Origin: Agrobacterium vitis
Lineage (GTDB): Bacteria > Pseudomonadota > Alphaproteobacteria > Rhizobiales > Rhizobiaceae
Direction: 5' to 3'
DNA length: 64,000 nt
NCBI RefSeq assembly: GCF_037039395.1
Contig: NZ_CP146242.1
Location: forward strand, 682,001-746,000
Shown here one piece after another: positions 55,177-63,701 of this stretch. The notes below the pieces were generated by a model that saw only the letters and a program-made list of their open reading frames with translations, was not told the origin of the DNA and made no database searches. The stretch's first letter is position 1, and the number at the start of each line of letters is the position of its first letter. A program made the position numbers and the translations under genes.

Positions 55177-55802
55177 TGCGCGCCACTCCCCAAAGTGCCC
55201 GCGGTGAAGAGAATGGCCCCCAACGAGGCGAGCACGACCCCGATCAGGATATTGAACACGCGCTGGCGACGCAGCACGACAGTTCGAATGGCCGGGTTGG
55301 ACAGAAAGGTCGATACGGATGCAAACCACAGCAAATGCGACAGGGAGATGAACAGGCCCCAAAGCAATTGGTGGGACAGCGGCGTGTCCTTGCCGATGAA
55401 TTGCGTATAGAGACTGATCACGAAAATCGACGTCTTCGGATTGAGACCATTGGTCAGAATACCGGTCATCATTTCCCGGCCCATGGATCTGTCACTGGGA
55501 ACGAGACTGCCTTCGACATCTCGTATCTTGCTGAAGGCCGTAGCCAGGCCCGCATAGACCAGATAGGCCGCGCCGACGAATTTGATGATATCCAGAATAT
55601 TGGGGAAAATGTGCTGGATGATCGCAATGCCGAACATGGCATAGATCACATGAAACCAGCAGGCGATGGCGATGCCCATCGAGGCCGCAAGCCCGGATTT
55701 GCGGCCATAGAGAAAGCTGTTGCGCGACACCATGGCGAAATCCGCGCCGGGGCTGAGAACGGCCAGCCAGGTTATCGAAGCAATCAGAAGTATTTGTTCC
55801 AT
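55173..55802 (-). CDS. LysE/RhtB-family exporter in the dioxygenase operon
   Basis: A 209-residue membrane protein with the signature ITWLAVLSPGADFAMVSRNS, LVYAGLATAF, LTNGLNPKTSIFVISLYTQF and a C-terminal helix. About six helices are expected. The start at 55802 is used; it lies 60 nt after the dioxygenase stop and its own end overlaps the ThrH-like gene. It probably exports the amino-acid product of this operon. Confidence 0.88.
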   Translation of the reverse strand: MEQILLIASITWLAVLSPGADFAMVSRNSFLYGRKSGLAASMGIAIACWFHVIYAMFGIAIIQHIFPNILDIIKFVGAAYLVYAGLATAFSKIRDVEGSLVPSDRSMGREMMTGILTNGLNPKTSIFVISLYTQFIGKDTPLSHQLLWGLFISLSHLLWFASVSTFLSNPAIRTVVLRRQRVFNILIGVVLASLGAILFTAGTLGSGAQ

Positions 55803-55862
55803 AAGTATGCGGGCTCCGGATCCGGCAACAGCCGCGCGTGTCCGCGCGGCTGACATCTGCAT

Positions 55863-56621
55863 TTATTTGCGGCGGAAGGTCAGGACCAGAACATCACGCA
55901 GGCCCTGCTGGTCGGGATCGAGCCGGGTGATCGGGGTCACGCCATGGGCGACGCGCTCATCATTGACAATGGCCGCATCGAAGGGTTCCACCAGGGTGAA
56001 TTCCGCCAAGGTACGACCGTCCCGATCAAGGATGGAGGTCTCGCCACCGACGATATTATGACGCTTGATGAGAACCATCAGCACGAAATCCACGCCATCG
56101 CGGTGAACGCCCTCAGGCGTCGGCTTGCCACCGTTCTGCACGGCCTCGATGCGGAACTGGTGCAATTCGACATGCCAGGTGGAGAAAGGCGACAGGGCAC
56201 CAAAGAGATTGGACGCGAAGGAAAAAATCGCCTGCATCACCGGATTTTCAATGGTCGATGCCAATACAGGCTCGAAATGGCGCTCAATGCCCCCATTTAA
56301 GTGATTGTAGGACGTCGCCTGAAAATGAGGCTGATGCTTTTCCAGATGGACGGGCCCGCCTTTTGGCGCGCCCGTCAGGGTTGCGTGCCGGCGAAGGCGA
56401 TATTTGCCGCCGTCGGCCATATAGGTATCCGGCTTAAGGTCATCCCAGGAGGCCTGAAAATCGGCGATATCCTGGCTGCTAAAATGGTTTTGATGAATTG
56501 CATTGAGAAAATTGTTACTTTCAAGAAACACAAAATCGAAGTCATGCAACTGTTGGCAGACATCGATATTGGTCACATTGGCCGGATCGCTGTGCTTTAA
56601 GACTGAAATATTGCCTTGCAT
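55863..56621 (-). CDS. 2-oxoglutarate/Fe(II) dioxygenase, L-isoleucine-4-hydroxylase (IDO)-like
   Basis: A 252-residue protein of the PF10014-type dioxygenase family, which includes Bacillus IDO, an enzyme that hydroxylates free aliphatic amino acids. The iron ligands are visible as EGVHRDGVDFV (HxD) and NDERVAHGVTPI (distal His). The oxoglutarate Arg is probably in the C-terminal GLRDVLVLTFRRK. The conserved HQNHFSSQDIADFQASWDDL and MADGGKYRLRRHA blocks are present. The start at 56621 follows GGAG; ATG at 56642 is possible. It is first in the operon and divergent from a LysR gene. Confidence 0.85.
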   Translation of the reverse strand: MQGNISVLKHSDPANVTNIDVCQQLHDFDFVFLESNNFLNAIHQNHFSSQDIADFQASWDDLKPDTYMADGGKYRLRRHATLTGAPKGGPVHLEKHQPHFQATSYNHLNGGIERHFEPVLASTIENPVMQAIFSFASNLFGALSPFSTWHVELHQFRIEAVQNGGKPTPEGVHRDGVDFVLMVLIKRHNIVGGETSILDRDGRTLAEFTLVEPFDAAIVNDERVAHGVTPITRLDPDQQGLRDVLVLTFRRK

Positions 56622-56736
56622 TGAAAATGGCTCCGATTTCATCGGCGTAACCCGCCGACAACGATTATCAATCATATGTTGTGTTTCGTGAAAACCGATA
56701 TATTTTCGAGCAAAAGCGTGAGGTAAATTCACACAT

Positions 56737-57687
56737 ATGCCCGACAGTTCCGAATTCCGATCGAGGATGGCGCGCCTGCCGCAATTGGGGGCTTTGAAGG
56801 CCTTTGCGGTGGCGGCGCGGTATGAAAGTTTCGTGCTGGCGGCCCGGGAATTGCACGTTACACATGGGGCAATCAGCAAGCAGGTCAAGAATCTGGAGGA
56901 GAGTCTGGGCGAGCCGCTGTTCCTGCGTCGCAACCGGGCTGTCTTCCTGACGGAGCGCGGTCGTCAATTGGCGGCCAGGCTTGCCTCCGTGTTCCAGGAT
57001 CTGGAAAATGTCGTCACGGATTTTCGCAGCAATGCCTATGCCCAACCCCTGATCGTCTCCTGCGAACCGACGCTCTGCCTGAAATTCCTCATACCAAACC
57101 TGGGCGATCTGAAAGAGAGGACCGGTCTGGATGTCAAGGTTCTCGCAGCGGGCGGAAAAATCGACTTTCGCCGCGATCACGTCGATCTTGCCGTGCGGCG
57201 CAACGATTTTGCCATCGACCCTCGCCTGCATGTGAGGGAGTTGGCGCCGGAAGCGATGGGCATGGTCTGCACGCCGCAGGTGGCGGCTGACCTCAGCAAA
57301 GCGCCTCGCCCCAGCGTGCCCGCTCTGCATACCCGCTCGCGCCCCGATGCCTGGCTGAACTGGTGCAAGACCCAGCCAGGGGGCCGCAAGTTCAAGTCGG
57401 ACATTTTCTACGAGCATTTCTATCTGGCCCTTGAGGCGGCGATGGCCGGCCAGGGTGTCGCACTGGCATCGATCCATATGGTGACGACGGATATGGCAGC
57501 CGGACGACTGGCCGCGCTCGGTGCGTTTCATGAGGATGGCACCCATTATCTTGCCGTCTCCAATAGCGATTTTGCCGCCGACGAAAGACGGCTGGTGTTC
57601 ACCGACTGGCTGTCGCGCCGCATGCGCGCCCATCTGGCGCAGGCATCCACTGCGCGTCCGACCGCAGAAACCCGGCATCTGCCATAG
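56737..57687 (+). CDS. LysR-family regulator (GcvA-like)
   Basis: A 316-residue LysR protein. HTH: LPQLGALKAFAVAARYESFV, then LHVTHGAISKQVKNLEESLG. The effector domain includes DHVDLAVRRNDFAID and HEDGTHYLAVSN, as in GcvA-type members. It is transcribed divergently from the dioxygenase-exporter-phosphatase operon across a 115-nt gap and so is its likely activator, with an amino acid as probable inducer (inference). ATG at 56767 is an alternative start. Confidence 0.88.
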   Translation: MPDSSEFRSRMARLPQLGALKAFAVAARYESFVLAARELHVTHGAISKQVKNLEESLGEPLFLRRNRAVFLTERGRQLAARLASVFQDLENVVTDFRSNAYAQPLIVSCEPTLCLKFLIPNLGDLKERTGLDVKVLAAGGKIDFRRDHVDLAVRRNDFAIDPRLHVRELAPEAMGMVCTPQVAADLSKAPRPSVPALHTRSRPDAWLNWCKTQPGGRKFKSDIFYEHFYLALEAAMAGQGVALASIHMVTTDMAAGRLAALGAFHEDGTHYLAVSNSDFAADERRLVFTDWLSRRMRAHLAQASTARPTAETRHLP

Positions 57688-57693
57688 GCATTG

Positions 57694-58740
57694 TCACCCA
57701 CCAATTTTCGGCGTTTTCAGCCCCTCGAACACGGAGGGCGCATTGGGGTCGGGCTTTGGCTCCTCTTCCAGAAAATCGGGCACCTGCGTACCATTGGAAT
57801 TCATCGAGCCGTAGGCGCCCTTATCTTGCAAGGCAGAGGGGTCTTGCAAGGCAGAGGGATCGCTCGGAGCCGTACCGGGGTCCTCGCCATCGATTGACAG
57901 GTCCGGCTGACCGAGATCGACGGGCGGCTGGGTCTTGATTGGTAGCGGCACATAGAGCGAGACGGTGACGATAATGGCAATGACCAGCAGCCAGCTGCCG
58001 AGGATGCGCGAGGGAATGTTCAACCAGGGGCCTTTGAAGCAGCGCAGCAGAAAGGCCGGAGTGAGGATAATCCACAGGGCCGAAAGCACAGAGGCAATCG
58101 CAAAGGACGGAATGCCGACGCCGAAATCGTCCAGGCCGAGAAACAACGAGAAGGAAAAGGCAACAACAGCAGCGGATGCCAGCATGGCCCAATCCCGCCA
58201 GCGCCCCGAAAGCCAGAGACTGGCGCCGGTGATGGCGACGGCCACCGGCGCGATCAGATAAAGCACCTGCCCCAGCGCGCTGTCGCGAATGACGACGAAG
58301 ATCGGGTCGAAAAACAGCAGCATGACCGATAGCACGCCGAGAAACACACCGATGGTGATGGCGAATTGCCGGGCGCTGGGCATCATCGCGCAGGCGACTG
58401 CGATGCCCATCATGGCCAGAACCAGATCATACACCGAGAAAGTGAACAGCGCGCCCAGTTCGGTAAAGCCATAATCATGCGGCAGGCTTTGCGACACCGC
58501 CAACAGGAACAGGCCGAAACCGGCCAGAAGTGCACTGGCGCGGAAACGATCCGTCTTCATAACGCGACGGGCTTGCGCCCATTTATCGGTGCCGGTCGCA
58601 GCCGCAGGACTGGCCTTGCTCTGCCCCTCGCGCTGCTGTTTGCTGGAATGTGAGCCAGGCAGCGGCGTGGTGTCGCGGCCCTTCTGACGGCGTTTGCGGG
58701 AGGTGGGAGCCGTGGAGGATGTCCGGTGCGTGTCGTTCAT
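57694..58740 (-). CDS. Polytopic membrane protein of unknown function
   Basis: A 348-residue protein. The first ~75 residues are basic and Ser/Thr-rich (SSTAPTSRKRRQKGRDTT). Seven or so membrane helices follow at about residues 68-275. The C-terminal ~70 residues are acidic, Pro-rich and disordered, with a duplicated DPSALQDPSALQD. That duplication reflects an 18-nt tandem DNA repeat near 57828-57863. I do not recognise a family. It converges on the LysR gene with 6 nt between stops. Confidence 0.7.
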   Translation of the reverse strand: MNDTHRTSSTAPTSRKRRQKGRDTTPLPGSHSSKQQREGQSKASPAAATGTDKWAQARRVMKTDRFRASALLAGFGLFLLAVSQSLPHDYGFTELGALFTFSVYDLVLAMMGIAVACAMMPSARQFAITIGVFLGVLSVMLLFFDPIFVVIRDSALGQVLYLIAPVAVAITGASLWLSGRWRDWAMLASAAVVAFSFSLFLGLDDFGVGIPSFAIASVLSALWIILTPAFLLRCFKGPWLNIPSRILGSWLLVIAIIVTVSLYVPLPIKTQPPVDLGQPDLSIDGEDPGTAPSDPSALQDPSALQDKGAYGSMNSNGTQVPDFLEEEPKPDPNAPSVFEGLKTPKIGG

Positions 58741-58825
58741 CGGGCCTGGCCTTTGCGAGTGTGACGACCCGGCTTCTCTCACAATCAAGGCAATTTGTCA
58801 CCCATGCGGCTCTTCATCCTGCCTT

Positions 58826-58928
58826 TACAGCGCCGTGCGTTTTATAAAACGCTCAAAAGACGCTGTAACTCTTTAAATCTGCTGCATAATTCCTTGAATC
58901 GATTCCGATTCAAGGAATTATGCAGCAG
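58826..58928. repeat. Rhizobial intergenic repeat with 20-bp perfect palindrome
   Basis: AGCGCCGTGCGTTTTATAAA opens it, with GACGCTGTAACTCTTTAAAT following. Then CTGCATAATTCCTTGAATCG and its exact complement (58882-58901 and 58906-58925) form a 20-bp stem with an ATTC loop. Related pieces in this window are a shared GCGCCGTGCGTTTTATAAAA at about 10596-10616, the palindrome variant at 54388-54435 and ATCGATTCCGATTTAAGGA near 28492. It lies just beyond the stop of the TadG-like gene and may end its mRNA. Confidence 0.75.
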
Positions 58929-58937
58929 CCGTCCGGT

Positions 58938-60374
58938 TCACTGCGTCAGCCGCACCGTACTGCCAATGATATTCTTGGAGATCGCCGTATAGACATCCTT
59001 GATATTGGTGGTGGAGGCGCTGAAGTAATATTTGGTGCCGCTGGAGCAGGTCTGCAAATTTTTGACATCGGCCTCCGAACTGTAGGAGATCGCGTAAATC
59101 TCGATATTGCTGGATTTGATCGAGTCGCACGTGGTCAACAGCGCGTTGGTGGCGGTGTCGTTGCAGGATTTCGTGCGGTTTTTATCGCAGATCCAGTCCA
59201 GCTTGTCGGTGTCACTCGGTCCAAATTTCACATTCATCTCGCCATCGGTCATGAAGACGATGACCTTTTTGACCTTTTCGGAATAGTCGGCGGGCGCGGT
59301 CCCACCACCCCATGCCGAGCGCCATTTGGGCGACAACGTGTACCAGCCGGCCAGCATTCCGGCGTCGAGCCGGGTGGAGCCTTCTGACGTCATGTCCGCG
59401 ATAGCGCTTTGCAACGTGCTGAAGCTCGATGTCAGGGGAACGATGGGCGGCGGGCAGAAACTGGTGGAAGAGCCGGTGTTGGAATCCTGCGCCACGAAGG
59501 CCTCGGTGCTGGGTGGAACATCGCTCAGGCCATTGGTGCCGATGGCGCCATTGTCTTTCATTTCCACGTCGGCGCGCGGCTCGACGCAGCCGATCCAATA
59601 GTAATTTTTCGACGTATAGGCGAGCGGCGTCACATTATCGATCCACTGCGTGAAACTATAGCTTGAGGACGAGTAATAGGACTTGGGATCGGTCCAACGG
59701 CTGGGTACGGCAGCATTGCCGCCATAGGCTTTCAGCCAGTCCTTATGGGTGAGGCCTATGTTGAAGCGGCTGGAAAACGGCGCGATGGCGATCTTGCTGC
59801 GCTTGGCGACCGTGGCGTCATTGGCAAAGGAGGTCAGAAAGCTCTTCACTGCCGTCTGCATTGGCACAAAGCGGCCTTCCTCGATCATCGAGCTGGAGAC
59901 GTCGAGCACCAGGGACACTTCAAGATCAATATTGCCCGGCAGTGCCGCGCAGGATTTGGCGGAGACCTCTACGGTCCTGACGCCAGCAAGCTGCATGAAA
60001 CTGGTTGGCACGCCCTCACCGACGACAATGCAGATTTCCTTGCCATCCGCCGACAGGGTCGGCCCGCTCAACCGCTTGGGGACAGCAGCGGTGTCGACAT
60101 CATTGGAACCCTGATCCGCCAATTTGGACTCGAGATAGCTGTCGATCCCCGACGCCAGGGCATCGACGCCGGAAGACGAGGAATAGCTCGATGCCGCCGC
60201 CAGGATAGCCGAATCGGCGGTCACCTGAATATCGTTGCGATGATCCCGCGCCGAACTGTAGTCCACCGCCGCACCGACCGCCAGAAGCAGCGGCATCATC
60301 AGAATGGCCGACATGATGGCAAAATTGCCATGCCGGTCGGCGGCGAATTTTAAAAGCAGCTCTCTAAGGCGCAT
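58938..60374 (-). CDS. TadG-like protein with von Willebrand factor A domain
   Basis: A 478-residue protein with a Tad-type N-terminus: a short cytosolic basic part, then FAIMSAILMMPLLLAVGAAVDY as a single pilin-like hydrophobic helix, then DIQVTADSAILAAAS. The VWA domain starts at VSLVLDVSSSMIEEGRF, whose DVSSSM supplies the DxSxS metal site. KKVIVFMTDGEMN is its later Asp loop. Several Cys suggest extracellular disulfides. In Tad pilus systems such proteins help assembly or adhesion. No other tad gene is in the window. The start may be 60383. Confidence 0.85.
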   Translation of the reverse strand: MRLRELLLKFAADRHGNFAIMSAILMMPLLLAVGAAVDYSSARDHRNDIQVTADSAILAAASSYSSSSGVDALASGIDSYLESKLADQGSNDVDTAAVPKRLSGPTLSADGKEICIVVGEGVPTSFMQLAGVRTVEVSAKSCAALPGNIDLEVSLVLDVSSSMIEEGRFVPMQTAVKSFLTSFANDATVAKRSKIAIAPFSSRFNIGLTHKDWLKAYGGNAAVPSRWTDPKSYYSSSSYSFTQWIDNVTPLAYTSKNYYWIGCVEPRADVEMKDNGAIGTNGLSDVPPSTEAFVAQDSNTGSSTSFCPPPIVPLTSSFSTLQSAIADMTSEGSTRLDAGMLAGWYTLSPKWRSAWGGGTAPADYSEKVKKVIVFMTDGEMNVKFGPSDTDKLDWICDKNRTKSCNDTATNALLTTCDSIKSSNIEIYAISYSSEADVKNLQTCSSGTKYYFSASTTNIKDVYTAISKNIIGSTVRLTQ

Positions 60375-60539
60375 TTTACCCAACCATGTGCTGAAGCGGC
60401 CGGGACACCAGCCCCGATCTTCAATCCTTGTTGGAAAGATGTTTTATAAAACCGTTTGAAAGAAAGCCGAAATCTAATTGATAAAATGCAACTCAATAGG
60501 GCATTTTGTGCCGAAACGACGAATAATCATCCGTTAGGT

Positions 60540-63224
60540 TCAAACTTCTTTCGCCATGAGACGCCGTTGCTTGATGCTGGCCTGGGCCGCGGACAGCCGG
60601 GCGATCGGCACCCGGAAGGGTGAGCAGGAGACGTAATCCAGCCCGACATCCTCGCAGAAATGGATGGAGGCCGGGTCGCCGCCATGTTCGCCGCAAATGC
60701 CGAGCTTCATATCGGGCCGGGTCTGGCGACCGCGCTCGGCGGCCATGCGGATCAACTCCCCGACCCCGTCGAAATCCAGCGAGATGAATGGATCGCGCTC
60801 GATAATCCCCTTGCGCTGATAGGTCGGAATGAAGGCGGCGGCGTCGTCACGTGACATGCCGAATGTGGTCTGGGTCAGGTCATTGGTGCCGAAGGAGAAA
60901 AACTCGGCAGCCTCGGCAATCACATGGGCGCGAATGGCGGCACGCGGCAGCTCGATCATCGTACCGACCAGATAGGAGATTTCCAGCTTGCCTTCGCGCA
61001 TCACTTCGGAGGCGATGCGGTCTATCACCCCCTTCACATAATCCAGCTCGGAGCGCAGCCCGACCAGCGGCACCATGATTTCAGGCACGACCGGCGCGCC
61101 GGTCTCCAGCCCTGCGGCAACGGCGGCCTCGAAAATCGCCCGCGCCTGCATTTCGGCGATTTCAGGATAGGAAATCGCCAACCGGCAGCCGCGATGGCCG
61201 AGCATGGGGTTAAACTCGTGCAAAGCCTCGACCCGCTGCGCCAGTGCGCGCGGCTCCATGCCCATCGCCACCGCCACCTCGGCGATTTCCTTGACGGTTT
61301 TCGGCAGGAATTCATGCAGCGGCGGATCGAGCAGGCGGATCGTCACCGGCAGACCATGCATGATGGTGAACAGCTCGGTAAAATCCGAGCGTTGCATCGG
61401 CAACAGCTTGTCCAGCGCGGCGCGCCGTCCGGCCTCGTCCTCGGCCAGGATCATTTCGCGCATCACATGGATGCGCTCGCCTTCGAAAAACATATGTTCG
61501 GTGCGGCAAAGGCCGATACCTTCCGCTCCGAAGGACCGGGCGGCGCGGGCATCGCCCGGCGTATCGGCATTGGTGCGCACCGTCATGCGGCGCGTGCGGT
61601 CGGCCCATTGCATCAGCTGGGCAAAATCCCCCGACAATTCCGGTTGCAGCATCGGCACCGCTCCCTTCAGCACCTGGCCGGAAGAACCGTCGATGGTGAT
61701 GATATCGCCCTTCTTCAGCTTGACACCGACGCCCAGCAACACGCCATTGCGGATATCGACCCGCATGCTGCCCGCACCGGCCACGCAGGGAATGCCCATG
61801 CCGCGTGCCACCACCGCCGCATGGCTGGTCATGCCGCCACGGGTGGTCAGGATCGCTTCGGCGGCATGCATGCCGTGAATGTCTTCCGGGCTGGTTTCCA
61901 TGCGCACCAGAATAACCTTGCGGCCTTCTTCCTTGGCGCTGACAGCATCTTCGGCGGTAAAGACGATTTCACCGGTTGCCGCCCCCGGCGACGCCGGCAG
62001 GCCGGAGCCGATCACATCACGTGCCACCCGCGGATCGATGGTGGGGTGCAAAAGCTGGTCCAGCGACGCCGGCTCGATGCGCGACACCGCTTCGTCCTCA
62101 TCGATCAGCCCTTCCGCCACCATATCGACAGCAATCTTCATCGCCGCCTTGGTGGTGCGCTTGCCGGACCGGGTCTGCAACATCCACAACTTGCCGCGCT
62201 CGATGGTGAATTCCACATCCTGCATGTCACGGTAATGGGTTTCAAGCTGCGCGCAGACCGCCGTGAACTCGGCAAAGGCCTTGGGCATCAGCTTTTCCAT
62301 CGACGGCTTGTCGGAGCCGCTTTCCAGCCGCGCCCGTTCACTCAAGGATTGCGGGGTGCGGATGCCCGCCACCACGTCCTCGCCCTGGGCATTGACCAGA
62401 AACTCGCCGTAAAGCTGGTTTTCGCCCGTCGACGGGTTGCGGGTAAACGCCACCCCGGTGGCCGAACTGGAGCCAAGATTGCCAAACACCATGGCCTGGA
62501 TATTGACCGCCGTGCCCCAATGGCCGGGAATATTGTGCAGCTGACGATAGGTAATGGCGCGGGCATTCATCCAGCTGGCAAACACCGCTGCCACCGCCCC
62601 CCAGAGCTGAACCTCAGGATCTTGCGGAAAGGGTTCGCCCAGCTCATCCTCGATCAATTGCTTGTAGAGGTCAGTCACATGCTGCCATTCATCGGCGCTC
62701 AGTTCAGTATCGAGTTCATGGCCAAACCGGCCCTTCTCATGCTCAAGAATTTCCTCGAAAACTTCATGATCCAGCCCCAGAACGACGTCGCCATACATCT
62801 GGATGAAGCGGCGGTAACTGTCCCAGGCAAAGCGGGCGTCTCCGGCGCGATGGGCAAGGCCGACCACCGTCTCGTCGTTCAGGCCGAGATTGAGCACCGT
62901 ATCCATCATGCCGGGCATAGAAGTGCGCGCACCGGAGCGCACCGACAAAAGCAGGGGATTTTTGGCATTGCCGAACGTGCGTCCGGTCTCGGCTTCGATC
63001 AGGTCGATACCGGCCAGCACCTCTGCCTTCATGTCATCAGCCAGACTGCGGCCATGGGCGTAGAAATGCGTGCAGGCATCCGTGACAATCGTCAAACCCG
63101 GCGGCACGGGCAGGCCAAGACCCGCCATTTCGGCGAGATTGGCCCCTTTGCCGCCCAAATGTTCAACATCGCCAGCGCCGCCCTCAGCCTTGCCGGCGCC
63201 GAAGCTGTAGACCCACTTCCCCAT
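60540..63224 (-). CDS. ppdK: Pyruvate, phosphate dikinase
   Basis: An 894-residue enzyme interconverting pyruvate + ATP + Pi and PEP + AMP + PPi. The N-terminal ATP-grasp domain starts MGKWVYSFGAGKAEGG, with LGGKGANLAEM. The phosphohistidine domain has GGMTSHAAVVARGMG (His near residue 468). The C-terminal PEP/pyruvate barrel has GTNDLTQTTFG and GICGEHGGDP, with the catalytic Cys in HFCEDVGLDYVSCSP. The length is typical. The start at 63224 has GAGAAAG upstream. The 5' region carries a tandem repeat. It supports gluconeogenic or PEP-balance metabolism. Confidence 0.96.
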   Translation of the reverse strand: MGKWVYSFGAGKAEGGAGDVEHLGGKGANLAEMAGLGLPVPPGLTIVTDACTHFYAHGRSLADDMKAEVLAGIDLIEAETGRTFGNAKNPLLLSVRSGARTSMPGMMDTVLNLGLNDETVVGLAHRAGDARFAWDSYRRFIQMYGDVVLGLDHEVFEEILEHEKGRFGHELDTELSADEWQHVTDLYKQLIEDELGEPFPQDPEVQLWGAVAAVFASWMNARAITYRQLHNIPGHWGTAVNIQAMVFGNLGSSSATGVAFTRNPSTGENQLYGEFLVNAQGEDVVAGIRTPQSLSERARLESGSDKPSMEKLMPKAFAEFTAVCAQLETHYRDMQDVEFTIERGKLWMLQTRSGKRTTKAAMKIAVDMVAEGLIDEDEAVSRIEPASLDQLLHPTIDPRVARDVIGSGLPASPGAATGEIVFTAEDAVSAKEEGRKVILVRMETSPEDIHGMHAAEAILTTRGGMTSHAAVVARGMGIPCVAGAGSMRVDIRNGVLLGVGVKLKKGDIITIDGSSGQVLKGAVPMLQPELSGDFAQLMQWADRTRRMTVRTNADTPGDARAARSFGAEGIGLCRTEHMFFEGERIHVMREMILAEDEAGRRAALDKLLPMQRSDFTELFTIMHGLPVTIRLLDPPLHEFLPKTVKEIAEVAVAMGMEPRALAQRVEALHEFNPMLGHRGCRLAISYPEIAEMQARAIFEAAVAAGLETGAPVVPEIMVPLVGLRSELDYVKGVIDRIASEVMREGKLEISYLVGTMIELPRAAIRAHVIAEAAEFFSFGTNDLTQTTFGMSRDDAAAFIPTYQRKGIIERDPFISLDFDGVGELIRMAAERGRQTRPDMKLGICGEHGGDPASIHFCEDVGLDYVSCSPFRVPIARLSAAQASIKQRRLMAKEV

Positions 63225-63260
63225 GGTCGTTTTCTTTCTCCGCCCGACTGTTCTTGTTTT

Positions 63261-63368
63261 CGCATCGGATGACCCGAAAACCGGTTCCCACTTTTCGGTC
63301 CGATGCTTGTATCTCCGCATCGGATGACCCGAAAACCGGTTCCCACTTTTCGGTCCGATGCTTGTATC
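63261..63368. repeat. Tandem pair of a 53-nt rhizobial repeat
   Basis: Two identical 53-nt copies (63261-63313 and 63316-63368; 55-nt period) begin CGCATCGGATGACCCGAAAA and continue through CCGGTTCCCACTTTTCGGTC. Each copy is an inverted repeat (CATCGGA...TCCGATG, CCGAAAA...TTTTCGG). The sequence style matches a family widespread in rhizobial intergenic DNA. It lies 37 nt before the ppdK start, inside its leader or promoter. Confidence 0.85.
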
Positions 63369-63701
63369 CCTCAAAAGACTTAGCGCATTCGCGTTCCGTT
63401 GAAAATCTCATAATATCAATCGTATCCCGCATTGCAGCATAATTGCGGCATCCCGCGCTAAAGATCAACGCGGCGAGGCTCGGTGCGGTATTGTGGAACG
63501 GCTGGAACCGGAAAGAGGCCAACCCCTGTTTCGGGGGCGATTTTCTTTGTCAACCCATTGATATTTCAATAATTTGCGACGGAATGTCGCAAATTGGCTC
63601 AACCAATTGTGAAGAGAAATTAACGTCTCGGTAACCTCATGGCCGGCTGATTGGGGTAGAGAACAAACCGCTACTCACTCAACCAAAGGAGATTGCCAGA
63701 T
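63369..63701. other. Divergent promoter region of ppdK and the IalB-like gene
   Basis: No gene is supported. It holds the ppdK promoter on the minus strand and the promoter of the plus-strand IalB-like gene. An inverted repeat AATTGG-CTCAA-CCAATT at about 63592-63608 lies about 95 nt before the IalB-like start and may bind a regulator. Confidence 0.4.

Noticed and set aside
60924..63272. 782-codon plus-strand open frame opposite ppdK
   Set aside because: ppdK is unmistakable on the minus strand. The opposite frame has His/Arg/Gln-rich antisense composition and no motif.
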